Positions 34,495-43,376 of a DNA stretch of 64,000 bases are shown here, piece after piece. A program made the translations under genes and the position numbers. Source of the stretch: JABMMZ01 sp044341025 (lineage in GTDB: Bacteria > Bacteroidota > Bacteroidia > NS11-12g > UBA955); assembly GCA_044341025.1 (NCBI GenBank), contig JBIISM010000004.1, positions 124,001 to 188,000 on the forward strand. The letters run 5' to 3'. Position 1 is the first letter of the stretch. Each line of letters begins with the position of its first letter. Under the pieces are notes generated by a model. It did no database searches. It saw nothing but the letters and a program-made list of their open reading frames with translations, and was not told where the DNA came from.

Positions 34495-34863
34495 AAAGGC
34501 AAACTATAAGCCGAGTTTTGTATCCACCGAAGTGGATGTCTGTCATTGATCTATTGCAGCCTACCCTCCTGAGCGTTGAAGTAAACTCCAACTTGAACGA
34601 GCAGCTCTATGGCTCAGGTATATTTGGCCTTACAACCCTTAAGGTTTACCCCCCTGCGCATTACTGACACACGGCGTGGGCTCTTACCCCACATTTTCAC
34701 CCTTACCGATACTTTATTGCTAAAGCAAAGGCGGTTATTTTCTGCGACACTCTCTGTAAGCAGTCATTTCTTTCTGCTTCCCGTCTTTTCAAACGGTATG
34801 GTGCTCTGTGTTGCCCGGACTTTCCTCTATTTTTTCAAATAGCGACAGACCATTTACCTTTCT
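34495..34863 (-). ncRNA. rnpB: RNase P RNA, bacterial type A
   Basis: This is the catalytic RNA that removes tRNA 5' leaders. On the minus strand it contains the diagnostic P4 segment GAGGAAAGTCCGGGC (about 34811-34825), the 5' GGTCTGTCGC block and the 3' end ACAAAACTCGGCTTATAG. Helix P1 can be formed by AAAGGTAAAT at the 5' end and AGTTTGCCTTT at the 3' end, which sets the boundaries within a few bases. The 369-nt length is normal for type A. A -7 box immediately precedes it and a terminator follows. The forward frame overlapping 34609-34842 is a chance frame across this RNA. Confidence 0.95.
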
Positions 34864-34864
34864 G

Positions 34865-34897
34865 CAAAGATAACAAATTAAAAGTATGCCTATGCAA
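34865..34897 (-). promoter_or_regulatory. rnpB promoter
   Basis: Minus-strand TATCTTTG (34872-34865) matches TAnnTTTG and ends 1-2 bases before the predicted RNA 5' end, with TTG (34897-34895) 22 bases upstream. The close fit also supports the 5' boundary. Confidence 0.7.
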
Positions 34898-35012
34898 TGT
34901 TTTGACACCCCTAAATTTGCGAAATGGACAAAACACTCAAATTAATGGTTAAACTCTTTTGCATTTGCGCCTTAAATTGTGGTAATTCGCAACACTTTTT
35001 TATTAAAAAAAT

Positions 35013-37229
35013 ATGAAAAAAATATACGCTTTACTTACGCTTGCATTACTATTTATTAGCAATGCAGCTAAAGCAGATGAAGGCATGTGGTTGCTTTCTT
35101 TGCTAGAAAAAATGAATTACAAAGACATGCAGGCCAAAGGTCTTAGACTTACACCTGAACAACTTTACAGTGTTAACCATTCAAGTTTAAAAGATGCTTG
35201 CATTTGGTTTAACGGCGGATGCACAGGTGAAATCATTTCCTCTGAAGGTTTGATTTTAACCAACCACCATTGTGGATACGATGCTATTGCTGAATTAAGT
35301 ACAACATCTGACAACATTTTGGACAATGGATTTTGGGCAAAAACCCGTGCTGAAGAACGCAAACCTAAAGCACCTATGTCAATCACTAGAGTTGTGCGTG
35401 TAGATGATATCACTTCTGATGTATTAGCAAAAATTGCTGGTGTTTCTGAAAAAGAGCGTTTTGCTAAATTACAAGAAATATACAAAGAGCTTCAAAAGAA
35501 GGCAACAGAAGGAACCCATTACGATGCAACTTGCCGTGAAATGTTCAAAGGAAACGCTTATTACCTTTTTGTAATGGAAAAATTCACTGACATCCGTTTG
35601 GTTGGAACGCCACCACAAAATGTCGGTAAATTTGGTGGTGAAACAGACAATTGGATGTGGCCAAGACATACTGGTGATTTCAGTATGTTCCGTGTTTATG
35701 TAGGCAAAGACAACAAACCTGCCGATTACAATGCTGAAAACACCCCCTACAAACCAATGCATTATCTACCTGTATCATTGAAAGGTGTCAAAGAAGGCGA
35801 CTTCGCAATGATTATCGGATTCCCTGGCAGAACCAACCGTTATGAGTTTTCTCATGGTGTGGCTCTTGCAACCGATTTAGTTAATCCTAATATTGTTAAC
35901 CTTAGAGACCTTAGACTAAAAGCTTGGAAAGAACAAATGGTTCAAGATGAAGCAACCAGACTATTATTATCTAGCGACTACGCTTCTATTGCTAACTATT
36001 GGAAATTCTTCGATGGCGAAGCTGAGCAATTAAAGCACAATAAAGTTTACGACAAAAAAACTGCTGAAGAAAAAGCATTTGCTGTTTGGGCTGAAAGCAA
36101 AGAAGAATATAAATCATTACTTTACGATATTGACCAAGCCTACACAGTATACAAACCGTATGCATTACAAAACACCTATATGAGGGAATGCATCACGGCT
36201 CCAACCATTATGCAATTAGCTTCATTTGGTATGTCACTAGATGCATTGTACAATAAAATCAATAAAATTAAAGCCGATAAAACAAAAGCTGCTGCAGATA
36301 AAGACAAAGAAATTGCTGATTTGGAAGCTAAAGTAAAAACCTCTTCTGAGAATCTAATTAAAGCGCTTGCTGAAGTTCCTTACACCGATAGAATAAAAAT
36401 TGCTGACAAAAAAATCATGGCTGCGATGATGAAAATGTACTACAAAAACATTCCATCTTCTCAATGGCCAGAATTGTTTACCAAAATTGCTTCTAAAATC
36501 AAAAACGGCAACTCAGACGAAGTTTTTGCAAAATATGCTGAGATGTTATTTGCTAAATCAATGTTTGCTTCAAAAGAAAAAATCGAAGCTTTCTTAAAAG
36601 CACCTAACCACAAGAAAATACTAAGCGACCCTGCTTTTATTTATTTAAAATCTCATGCTGACAATTACACCAACAACTTTAAACCTAAGGTTGATGAGTT
36701 TGCTGCTTCAGCTTTGGCTCTTGGAAGAAAATACATTAAAGGTTTGATGGAAATGAATCCAAATAGGGTTTTCTATCCAGATGCAAATTCAAGTCAGCGT
36801 TTAACCTATGGCACCGTTAAGTCATACGACCCTAAAGATGCTGTGCATTATGATTTCATTACCACTATTGATGGTGTTATTGAAAAATATGTGGCAGGTG
36901 ATTATGAATTTGATTTGCCGGCTAAATTATTAGAGTTATACAAAGCAAAAGACTTTGGACGCTACGCTGCGAGCAATGGCAAATTGCCAGTTGCTTTCTT
37001 AACCGACAACGACATCACGGGTGGAAACAGCGGAAGTCCAGTAATGGATGGCAGCGGTAACATCATTGGTTTGGCATTTGATGGCAATTGGGAAGCAATG
37101 AGTGGCAACATTCATTTCGATGACAAATACAAAAGAACCATCAACGTTGATATCCGTTATGTGCTTTGGTTAATCGAAAAATTAGGCGGAGCAAAACACA
37201 TTGTAGATGAAATGACTTTGGTTGAATAA
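35013..37229 (+). CDS. S46-family dipeptidyl peptidase, DPP7-like
   Basis: A 738-residue secreted serine dipeptidyl peptidase. Signal peptide MKKIYALLTLALLFISNAAKA; chymotrypsin-like fold with the catalytic His in ILTNHHCGYDA (about 85-87) and catalytic Ser at 673 in TGGNSGSPVMDG. An all-helical cap lies in the middle (about 290-560). Eighteen residues after the Ser is Gly691 (IGLAFDGNWEAMSG); in this family Gly there marks DPP7 (hydrophobic/aliphatic P1), whereas Arg marks DPP11 (acidic P1). It removes dipeptides from peptide N-termini in the periplasm for use as nutrients. It has a strong terminator downstream. Confidence 0.95.
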   Translation: MKKIYALLTLALLFISNAAKADEGMWLLSLLEKMNYKDMQAKGLRLTPEQLYSVNHSSLKDACIWFNGGCTGEIISSEGLILTNHHCGYDAIAELSTTSDNILDNGFWAKTRAEERKPKAPMSITRVVRVDDITSDVLAKIAGVSEKERFAKLQEIYKELQKKATEGTHYDATCREMFKGNAYYLFVMEKFTDIRLVGTPPQNVGKFGGETDNWMWPRHTGDFSMFRVYVGKDNKPADYNAENTPYKPMHYLPVSLKGVKEGDFAMIIGFPGRTNRYEFSHGVALATDLVNPNIVNLRDLRLKAWKEQMVQDEATRLLLSSDYASIANYWKFFDGEAEQLKHNKVYDKKTAEEKAFAVWAESKEEYKSLLYDIDQAYTVYKPYALQNTYMRECITAPTIMQLASFGMSLDALYNKINKIKADKTKAAADKDKEIADLEAKVKTSSENLIKALAEVPYTDRIKIADKKIMAAMMKMYYKNIPSSQWPELFTKIASKIKNGNSDEVFAKYAEMLFAKSMFASKEKIEAFLKAPNHKKILSDPAFIYLKSHADNYTNNFKPKVDEFAASALALGRKYIKGLMEMNPNRVFYPDANSSQRLTYGTVKSYDPKDAVHYDFITTIDGVIEKYVAGDYEFDLPAKLLELYKAKDFGRYAASNGKLPVAFLTDNDITGGNSGSPVMDGSGNIIGLAFDGNWEAMSGNIHFDDKYKRTINVDIRYVLWLIEKLGGAKHIVDEMTLVE

Positions 37230-37253
37230 ACCTGCTGTGAAAAAACACCTTAA

Positions 37254-37288
37254 AAAAGTCCCGGCGAATTTTCGTCGGGACTTTTTTT
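37254..37288 (+). terminator. Rho-independent terminator
   Basis: AAAAGTCCCG pairs with CGGGACTTTT across a short loop, then a T-run. It ends the S46 peptidase transcript. Confidence 0.9.
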
Positions 37289-37340
37289 ATTATTGTGTTA
37301 TCTTTTTCTAAGTTTGGCGATGAATTCAAAAACTAATCAA

Positions 37341-37348
37341 TAACTTCG
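37341..37348 (+). promoter_or_regulatory. -7 box upstream of the 37357 operon
   Basis: TAACTTCG ends eight bases before the ATG at 37357; TTTG at 37313-37316 is a weak -33 candidate with a long spacer. This suggests a nearly leaderless start of the membrane protein-rsmI-lnt operon. Confidence 0.4.
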
Positions 37349-37356
37349 CAGAGCGT

Positions 37357-37812
37357 ATGAATGAGGTTTTAGAAATAGGCTTATGGATAATTCTTTCAGG
37401 GGTAAAATTTCTTTTTGCCGTGTTGCCGCTCTTGGCCAAATCTCACCGAGAATGGTATTGGGATATGTTAATTGTTTCATCTGGAGGTGTTTTGGGTGTT
37501 TTTGTATTCACCTATTTAGGCGCCTATATTTCTAATTATCTTTCAAAATACAACTTCTTTAAGATGAAGTATCCGAAACTTAAGAAATTTATCAAAATAA
37601 AAAACAGCTACGGATTAATAGGAATTGCGCTGTTTAGTCCGCTCGTTTTTAGCATTCCGATTGGTTGCATAATCAGTGCTGCTTTTGAAAACAACAAACA
37701 CAAAGTCCTTAGCTATCAAATTGCATCTGTTATTTTTTGGAGTGTGCTTTTATTTGGCTTAAAAGGCTTATTTAATATTGATTTAAGTAACGAAATTCAT
37801 GTCAATAAATAG
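37357..37812 (+). CDS. Small polytopic membrane protein, unknown function
   Basis: A 151-residue protein with about four hydrophobic helices (about 5-23, 38-60, 85-108, 118-135) and a basic loop (KMKYPKLKKFIKIKN). The FSPLVFSIPIGCIISA segment resembles a small multidrug-export/DedA-like pattern, but I would not assign a family. Its 3' end overlaps rsmI by 14 bp, so it is the first gene of the rsmI-lnt operon. Confidence 0.78.
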   Translation: MNEVLEIGLWIILSGVKFLFAVLPLLAKSHREWYWDMLIVSSGGVLGVFVFTYLGAYISNYLSKYNFFKMKYPKLKKFIKIKNSYGLIGIALFSPLVFSIPIGCIISAAFENNKHKVLSYQIASVIFWSVLLFGLKGLFNIDLSNEIHVNK

Positions 37813-38482
37813 AATAATACTAGTTCCTACGCCTGTTGGGAATTTAAAAGACATTACTTTAAGGGCTTTGGAATACCTTAAAGAATGTGACATAATATTA
37901 GCCGAAGACACCAGAAACACTGGAATATTATTAAAACATTATGAAATTGACAAGCCATTACAAAGTTACCATGCGCACAATGAGCACGACAAAATAATCG
38001 ATGTAATCAATCAAATTAATGCGGGTAAAAAGATGTGTTTGGTAACCGATGCAGGCACACCCGGAATTAGTGATCCAGGTTTTTTAATTGTAAGAGAATG
38101 TATTAAAGCTGGTATTTATGTAGAATGTCTTCCTGGCGCTACTGCCTTTGTGCCAGCACTTGTAAAGAGTGGATTGCCTTGCGATAAATTTGTATTTGAA
38201 GGATTTTTACCGGTTAAAAAAGGAAGAAAAACCCGCTTGGATTTATTGCAAAATGAAACCCGTACAATTGTTTTTTACGAATCGCCTTATAAATTGCAAA
38301 CAACACTAAAAGACTTGGCTTTGGTTATGGGAAATGAAAGAAAAATTTCAGTTAGTCGAGAAATTAGCAAAATTTACGAAGAGACCATCAATGGAACCCT
38401 AGAAGAAGTCAATCAACACTTTATGAAAAAAGCACCCAAAGGTGAATTTGTAATCGTTTTGGAGGGCAAACCAGATGCTTAA
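37799..38482 (+). CDS. rsmI: 16S rRNA (cytidine1402-2'-O)-methyltransferase
   Basis: Methylates the ribose of C1402 in 16S rRNA. The 227-residue tetrapyrrole-methylase-fold protein shows the family sequence LVPTPVGNLKDITLRALEYLKECDIILAEDTRNT (about 7-40), SYHAHNEHDK, VTDAGTPGISDPG and CLPGATAFVPALVKSGLP. It lacks the extra C-terminal segment of longer RsmI proteins, as is usual in Bacteroidota. Overlaps of 14 bp with the upstream and 8 bp with the downstream gene show tight coupling. Confidence 0.96.
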   Translation: MSINRIILVPTPVGNLKDITLRALEYLKECDIILAEDTRNTGILLKHYEIDKPLQSYHAHNEHDKIIDVINQINAGKKMCLVTDAGTPGISDPGFLIVRECIKAGIYVECLPGATAFVPALVKSGLPCDKFVFEGFLPVKKGRKTRLDLLQNETRTIVFYESPYKLQTTLKDLALVMGNERKISVSREISKIYEETINGTLEEVNQHFMKKAPKGEFVIVLEGKPDA

Positions 38483-40076
38483 AAAAAATCCTTTGTTCCT
38501 ATCGATTCTCTCGGCGGCTATTTTATCAATAGCCTGGCCTCCCCTGCCAACTGGGCTATTGCTCTTTATTGGTTTTGTTCCATTGTTAATTGTACACCAT
38601 TTACTTAAAGACACTAAGAAGAAGAATTTAAAATTCTGGTTATACACGTGTTTAAGTGTTTTACTGTGGAATATTGCCACAACTTGGTGGGTATGGAATG
38701 CTAGTCCCACAGGATGTTTGATGATGTTGTTTGTCAATACACTTTTCATGAGTGTACCTTTTGTGTTGTTTACCCATGCCCATAAACTATTTCCAAAGGC
38801 TTCTTATTTTTTGTTTGTTCCGCTTTATTTAGGAATGGAATATTTGCATTTTAATTGGAATGCATCATGGCCTTGGCTAACACTTGGCAAAGGCTTGGCT
38901 GCCATTCCAAACTATATTCAATGGTATGAATATACCGGTGAAATGGGCGGCAGTTTGCTGATACTACTTGTCAATGTGTGGATTGTGCATTTAACAGCAA
39001 AAGGAAATGTGAAGAAAATATGGATGCCCTTGGCATTGGTATTGCTTTTTGCAGGCTTGTCAAGCTTGTGTGCTTTTAACAACTTAAGCATCAGAAAAGG
39101 CTGGACAAACAATATCGAATGCATTGTCGTGCAGCCAAATATCGACCCTTATGAGCAAAAGTTTGCTGATGGCAGTAATTATCTAGAACCCGAAATCCAA
39201 TTGGAATGTGCACTTGACTCGACCTTGCCATTGATAACAAATAAGACCCAATTGCTTGTATTTCCAGAAACCGCTTTGGTTGGGTTCAACAATGAAGCAA
39301 CTTTAAATTATTTAGGGTTAATCAACCCGTTGCGTAAATTGAGTAAAGATTCTAATTTATGCATTATAAGCGGGGCTGAATCTTATGTCATATATCCAAA
39401 CAACAAAAACAAAAAGCCCTCAAAGACCGCAAGGTTTGATGAATTTTCATCGCAATGGTACGATAGCTACAACACGGCTTTAAACATTAAAAATGATTCG
39501 GTTTCAGAAATTTACCACAAATCAAAACTGGTCGCTGGTGTCGAGAAAATGCCCTTTGAATTTTTAGAAGAACTAAGTATCAACTTAGGTGGTACCTCAG
39601 GCAGTTTGGGCAGCAGCGATAGGGCTATCAATTTCAAGTTGCACAATGGGGTAAAAATTGCACCTTTAATTTGTTATGAATCCATTTATGGCGATTACAC
39701 CAATGATTTTGTAAACGATGGCGCCCAAGTATTATCGGTTATTACCAATGATGGATGGTGGGGTGAAACACAAGGCCATAGGCAACACTTGCTTTATGGA
39801 GCTATAAGATGCATTGAAACCCGCCGTGAAATGGTAAGAAGTGCAAATACTGGCATATCTGCGAAAATCAATAAATTTGGAAATATAACCCATCAAACCA
39901 AATACAACGAAAGAAAGGCTTTCAAATGCACCATTACGCCTAATAGTAAAATCACATTTTACACCAAATATGGCAACATCATTGGAAAAGTATCCTACTA
40001 TTCAGCACTATTAATTGCATTAATGGTTATAATCGGAAGGTTTATCCGCAAGCCTCAAAAATCTTTAGAGTCCTAA
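38475..40076 (+). CDS. lnt: Apolipoprotein N-acyltransferase
   Basis: Adds the third acyl chain to the N-terminal cysteine of lipoproteins at the inner membrane. The 533-residue protein has about six to eight N-terminal hydrophobic helices and a C-terminal nitrilase-like domain with the triad Glu in LVFPETALVGF, Lys in AGVEKMPFEF and Cys in PLICYESIYGDY. The last helix (about 505-525) anchors the C-terminus. It overlaps rsmI by 8 bp and the convergent lysA by 4 bp. Confidence 0.95.
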   Translation: MLKKNPLFLSILSAAILSIAWPPLPTGLLLFIGFVPLLIVHHLLKDTKKKNLKFWLYTCLSVLLWNIATTWWVWNASPTGCLMMLFVNTLFMSVPFVLFTHAHKLFPKASYFLFVPLYLGMEYLHFNWNASWPWLTLGKGLAAIPNYIQWYEYTGEMGGSLLILLVNVWIVHLTAKGNVKKIWMPLALVLLFAGLSSLCAFNNLSIRKGWTNNIECIVVQPNIDPYEQKFADGSNYLEPEIQLECALDSTLPLITNKTQLLVFPETALVGFNNEATLNYLGLINPLRKLSKDSNLCIISGAESYVIYPNNKNKKPSKTARFDEFSSQWYDSYNTALNIKNDSVSEIYHKSKLVAGVEKMPFEFLEELSINLGGTSGSLGSSDRAINFKLHNGVKIAPLICYESIYGDYTNDFVNDGAQVLSVITNDGWWGETQGHRQHLLYGAIRCIETRREMVRSANTGISAKINKFGNITHQTKYNERKAFKCTITPNSKITFYTKYGNIIGKVSYYSALLIALMVIIGRFIRKPQKSLES

Positions 40077-41308
40077 AAGTCTATTTCAACTTGGTTGCGC
40101 ATCAGATCGTCAAATGACTCGCGTTTGCGTATTAACTCTGCTTTGCCATTAACAATAAACACTTCAGCTGGCCTGTATCTTGAATTGTAATTGCTGGCCA
40201 TACTAAAGCCATATGCACCTGCATTGTGAAAAGCTAGAATATCACCTTCCCTAACCTCATTCAATTTACGGTCCCATCCAAAAGTATCCGTTTCACAAAT
40301 ATATCCAACAACGGCGTAAATTCTTTCAGTCCCTGTAGGATGACTAATATTGGTTATTTTATGGTACGCGTCATAAAGCATAGGGCGAATCAAATGGTTC
40401 AAGCCGCTATCAACACCGGCAAACATGGTGCTTGTGGTTTGTTTGACGATATTGGTTTTAACAAAAAAGTAACCAGACTCACTCACTAAATATTTACCAG
40501 GTTCAAACCAAAGTTCAAGCTCACGGCCATACTGTTTGCAAAATTCTTTAAATCTGCCTGCAATTTTAGCCCCTATATCATTAATATCTGTGGTTATATC
40601 AGCCTCTTTATACGCTACTTTGAACCCACTTCCAAAATCCATGTATTTTAAATCCTTGAAATCTTCAGCGGCCTCGAACAGCAACTCTGCGCCGCGGATA
40701 AACACTTCAGCATCCAATATATCACTACCAGTGTGCATATGCAAACCTTCTACATTTATATCGTATAACTTTACAACACGGGCAACATGACGAAGCTGGT
40801 AATAAGAAATTCCAAATTTAGAGTCAATATGGCCAGTTGAAATTTTGGTGTTTCCACCTGCCATAATATGTGGATTCACACGGATACAAACAGGAACAGT
40901 TTTTCCGTATTTGGCGCCGAATTGTTCAAGAATAGAAATATTGTCAATGTTGATTTTAACACCTTCTTTTACCGCCAATTCAATTTCCTCCATTCCAACC
41001 CCATTTGGTGTGTATAATATTTTTTCGGGAAGAAATCCTGCGTGGAGGCCTAAATAAACTTCCTGAATAGACACAGCATCTAAACCTGCACCCAAGTGTT
41101 TCATGTATTTAAGCACATTTACATTGCTGAGAGCCTTACAAGCATAGTGCAAACTTAATTTTACACCAGGAAAAGCATTGCTTAGCTTTTGGTATTGCAT
41201 GTTCATGGTTTCAGCGCTGTAAACATAGAGTGGTGAATCAAATTGATTGATTAACTCAAGTACGTCTACACCATCAATTTTGTATCTCCCTTCTTCTAAA
41301 TGCATCAT
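40073..41308 (-). CDS. lysA: Diaminopimelate decarboxylase
   Basis: Makes L-lysine from meso-diaminopimelate, the last step of lysine synthesis. The 411-residue fold-III PLP enzyme has the Schiff-base lysine K58 in HYACKALSN, the phosphate-binding GSGFKV-type loop (MDFGSGFKVAYKE), the EPGKYLV segment and the active-site Cys in VGYICETDTFGWDR. GVDSGLNHLIRPMLYDAYH is also diagnostic. Two adjacent Met codons are possible starts (MMHLEEGRY). Convergent with lnt (4-bp overlap) and divergent from ruvX. Confidence 0.96.
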   Translation of the reverse strand: MMHLEEGRYKIDGVDVLELINQFDSPLYVYSAETMNMQYQKLSNAFPGVKLSLHYACKALSNVNVLKYMKHLGAGLDAVSIQEVYLGLHAGFLPEKILYTPNGVGMEEIELAVKEGVKINIDNISILEQFGAKYGKTVPVCIRVNPHIMAGGNTKISTGHIDSKFGISYYQLRHVARVVKLYDINVEGLHMHTGSDILDAEVFIRGAELLFEAAEDFKDLKYMDFGSGFKVAYKEADITTDINDIGAKIAGRFKEFCKQYGRELELWFEPGKYLVSESGYFFVKTNIVKQTTSTMFAGVDSGLNHLIRPMLYDAYHKITNISHPTGTERIYAVVGYICETDTFGWDRKLNEVREGDILAFHNAGAYGFSMASNYNSRYRPAEVFIVNGKAELIRKRESFDDLMRNQVEIDF

Positions 41309-41363
41309 TGTGCGAAAGTAATTTTTTTATCACTGAATAAAAAATGCAATTTGCGGGTATAAA

Positions 41364-41774
41364 ATGGGACGAATTCTGGCAATAGATTATGGCAAAAAAA
41401 GAGTTGGAATTGCTGTTACAGACCCTATGCAAATTATTGCGCAACCCTTGGTAACAATAGATACTCCAAAAATTTTTGAATTTTTAAAAGATTATTTTTC
41501 GAAAGAAAAAGTGGATACAATTGTTTTGGGTGAACCGAAGCGCTTAAATGGATTAGACACCGACGCGACGCCTTTGGTTGCAGCGTTTAAGACAAAACTT
41601 TGGGAATTGTTCCCAAATATGCCAATTGTTATGATCGATGAACGCTTAACAAGTCGAATGGCAAAACAAACCTTAATAGATGCTGGTTATAAAAAAATTG
41701 CCAGGCAAAATAAAAAACTTGTAGATACAGTTGCTGCGGCATTAATTTTGCAGCTCTATATGGAAATTAAATGA
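41364..41774 (+). CDS. ruvX: RuvX/YqgF-family putative Holliday junction resolvase
   Basis: A 136-residue RNase H-fold protein: LAIDYGKKRVGIAVTDP (first catalytic Asp about 7), VLGEPKRLNG, MIDERLTSRMAKQTL (Glu/Asp site) and DTVAAALILQLYM (last Asp). Family members are implicated in 16S rRNA 5' end maturation and Holliday junction resolution; the rRNA role is best supported in E. coli. It starts the compact operon ruvX-def-hypothetical-PPIase-PPIase; its stop overlaps def by 4 bp. Confidence 0.93.
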   Translation: MGRILAIDYGKKRVGIAVTDPMQIIAQPLVTIDTPKIFEFLKDYFSKEKVDTIVLGEPKRLNGLDTDATPLVAAFKTKLWELFPNMPIVMIDERLTSRMAKQTLIDAGYKKIARQNKKLVDTVAAALILQLYMEIK

Positions 41775-42322
41775 TATTACCGATATACGCCTACGGAAGC
41801 CCAGTGCTTAGAAAAAAATGTTCCGACATTGAATTGGAATACCCGAATTTGAAAGATCTTCTAGACAATATGTATGAGACCATGTACGATAGCCATGGCA
41901 TTGGTTTGGCGGCCCCTCAGATTGGTTTGCCAATTAGAATTTTTATTGTTGATGGGTCTCCTATTGAGGGAATCAAGCCAGAGGGATTTAAACAGACTTT
42001 TATTAACCCTGTGATTCTAGAAGAATGGGGCGAGGAATGGAAATATGAAGAAGGTTGCTTAAGCATTCCAACCATACATGAAAATGTTTCCCGCAAACCA
42101 GAATTGCGCATCAAATATTTAGATGAAAATTTCAAAGAGCAAGAAAAAGCATTTGACGGCATGGCTGCAAGAATTATCCAACATGAATACGACCACATTG
42201 AAGGAAAATTATTCGTTGACAAGATATCGCCTTTGAAGAGAAATTTAATTAAAGGCAAATTAAACAATATCAGTCTTGGCAGAGTTGAACATAGCTATAA
42301 AATGCGTTTCCCTAAAAAATAA
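41771..42322 (+). CDS. def: Peptide deformylase
   Basis: Removes the formyl group from nascent protein N-termini. The 183-residue enzyme has all three metal-site motifs: HGIGLAAPQIG (motif 1), EEGCLSIP (motif 2, metal Cys) and QHEYDHIEG (motif 3, HExxH). It overlaps ruvX by 4 bp and the next gene by one base. Confidence 0.97.
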   Translation: MILPIYAYGSPVLRKKCSDIELEYPNLKDLLDNMYETMYDSHGIGLAAPQIGLPIRIFIVDGSPIEGIKPEGFKQTFINPVILEEWGEEWKYEEGCLSIPTIHENVSRKPELRIKYLDENFKEQEKAFDGMAARIIQHEYDHIEGKLFVDKISPLKRNLIKGKLNNISLGRVEHSYKMRFPKK

Positions 42323-42678
42323 TGGAAAATAAACCTGAGTTGGACCGCAAACAAATATGGCAAGACATTATTGCCTTTATCGAAACCCGTTTTGGAAAAC
42401 GGCCTGATTTAGATGCCCTTCTGTTTATTATTGGTATGCGAGAGCTTGGCAATCTTAATGAATCTAATTTCAAGAAAGACGACAAAGTTTCGCTTATGCA
42501 TATAGCTACCTGCAAAATATTAAGTTATTCAGACCATTATGAATTAATTGGCACAGATGACGATGGCTGGCCTCATTGGAAGTTAAAAAATCCACTTCCA
42601 GATATGGCACTTTTGGAACAAGAAACTTATATTCGCGAACACATTATTGAATATTTTATCAACGAACAGATTTTATGA
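42322..42678 (+). CDS. Conserved hypothetical protein in the def operon
   Basis: A 118-residue soluble acidic protein, LDRKQIWQDIIAFIETRFGKRPDLDALLFIIGMRELG..., ending EQETYIREHIIEYFINEQIL. I do not recognise a named domain; the sequence is mostly helical. It starts with TAATG overlap to def and overlaps the next gene by 4 bp, so it is certainly translated with the operon. Its fixed place beside def hints at a housekeeping role, but no function can be given. Confidence 0.85.
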   Translation: MENKPELDRKQIWQDIIAFIETRFGKRPDLDALLFIIGMRELGNLNESNFKKDDKVSLMHIATCKILSYSDHYELIGTDDDGWPHWKLKNPLPDMALLEQETYIREHIIEYFINEQIL

Positions 42679-43373
42679 AATACTTACTAAACCACATTGG
42701 CATTACAGCCCTTAGCGTATTGTTAGCCACGGCAACGTGCAACAACAGCAGCGATGCTGCAAAAGAAGAAACCTACACAGAGTCTAGCATCAGTGCGCCT
42801 GAACCAGCAGCAGCAGAGCAGTCTGCCCCACAAACAGCTGCAGACACCTCAAAAAAAGACAGAGACTCCGTTTTAATCAAAACAAACATGGGAGATATGG
42901 TGGTTGTATTGTACAATGAGACACCGCAACACCATGATAATTTCTTGAAATTGGTGAACTCTAACTTTTACAACGGAATATTATTTCACCGTGTAATCAA
43001 AAACTTCATGATTCAAACAGGCGACCCATTGAGTAAGGATGCAGACCCAAACAACGATGGGACAGGTGGACCAGGTTATTTAATCCCTGCAGAAATTAGC
43101 CCATTGTATAGACACAACAAAGGTTCACTGGCAGCGGCAAGAACTGAGAATCCTGAACGCGCATCTAGTGGATCTCAATTTTATATTTGCCATGTAGCAA
43201 CGCCTTTCTTGGATGGACAATACACTGTTTTTGGTGAAACGGTAAAAGGCTTAGACATCATCGACAAAATTGCCAATGTTCCTACAGGCATGAACGACAG
43301 ACCAAATGCGCCTGTAAAAATCTTGAGCATGAAGCATATCAACGCGCCAAAATCTGCTAGCAAAGGAAAGTAA
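42675..43373 (+). CDS. Cyclophilin-type peptidyl-prolyl isomerase lipoprotein
   Basis: A 232-residue protein: lipoprotein-like signal (ALSVLLATATC), a low-complexity Ala/Glu/Ser/Thr linker (about 25-60), then a cyclophilin domain: GDMVVVLYNETPQHHDNFLKLV, FYNGILFHRVIKNFMIQTGDP (catalytic Arg in FHRV), AAARTENPERASSGSQFYIC and GQYTVFGETVKGLDIID. It should assist folding in the periplasm. It is followed after 3 bp by a second, shorter cyclophilin lipoprotein; the two look like a tandem duplication that has diverged. Confidence 0.93.
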   Translation: MKYLLNHIGITALSVLLATATCNNSSDAAKEETYTESSISAPEPAAAEQSAPQTAADTSKKDRDSVLIKTNMGDMVVVLYNETPQHHDNFLKLVNSNFYNGILFHRVIKNFMIQTGDPLSKDADPNNDGTGGPGYLIPAEISPLYRHNKGSLAAARTENPERASSGSQFYICHVATPFLDGQYTVFGETVKGLDIIDKIANVPTGMNDRPNAPVKILSMKHINAPKSASKGK

Positions 43374-43376
43374 GTC

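Noticed and set aside
34609..34842. Forward open frame of 77 codons
   Set aside because: It runs antisense across the RNase P RNA, whose P4 and 3' motifs are clear.
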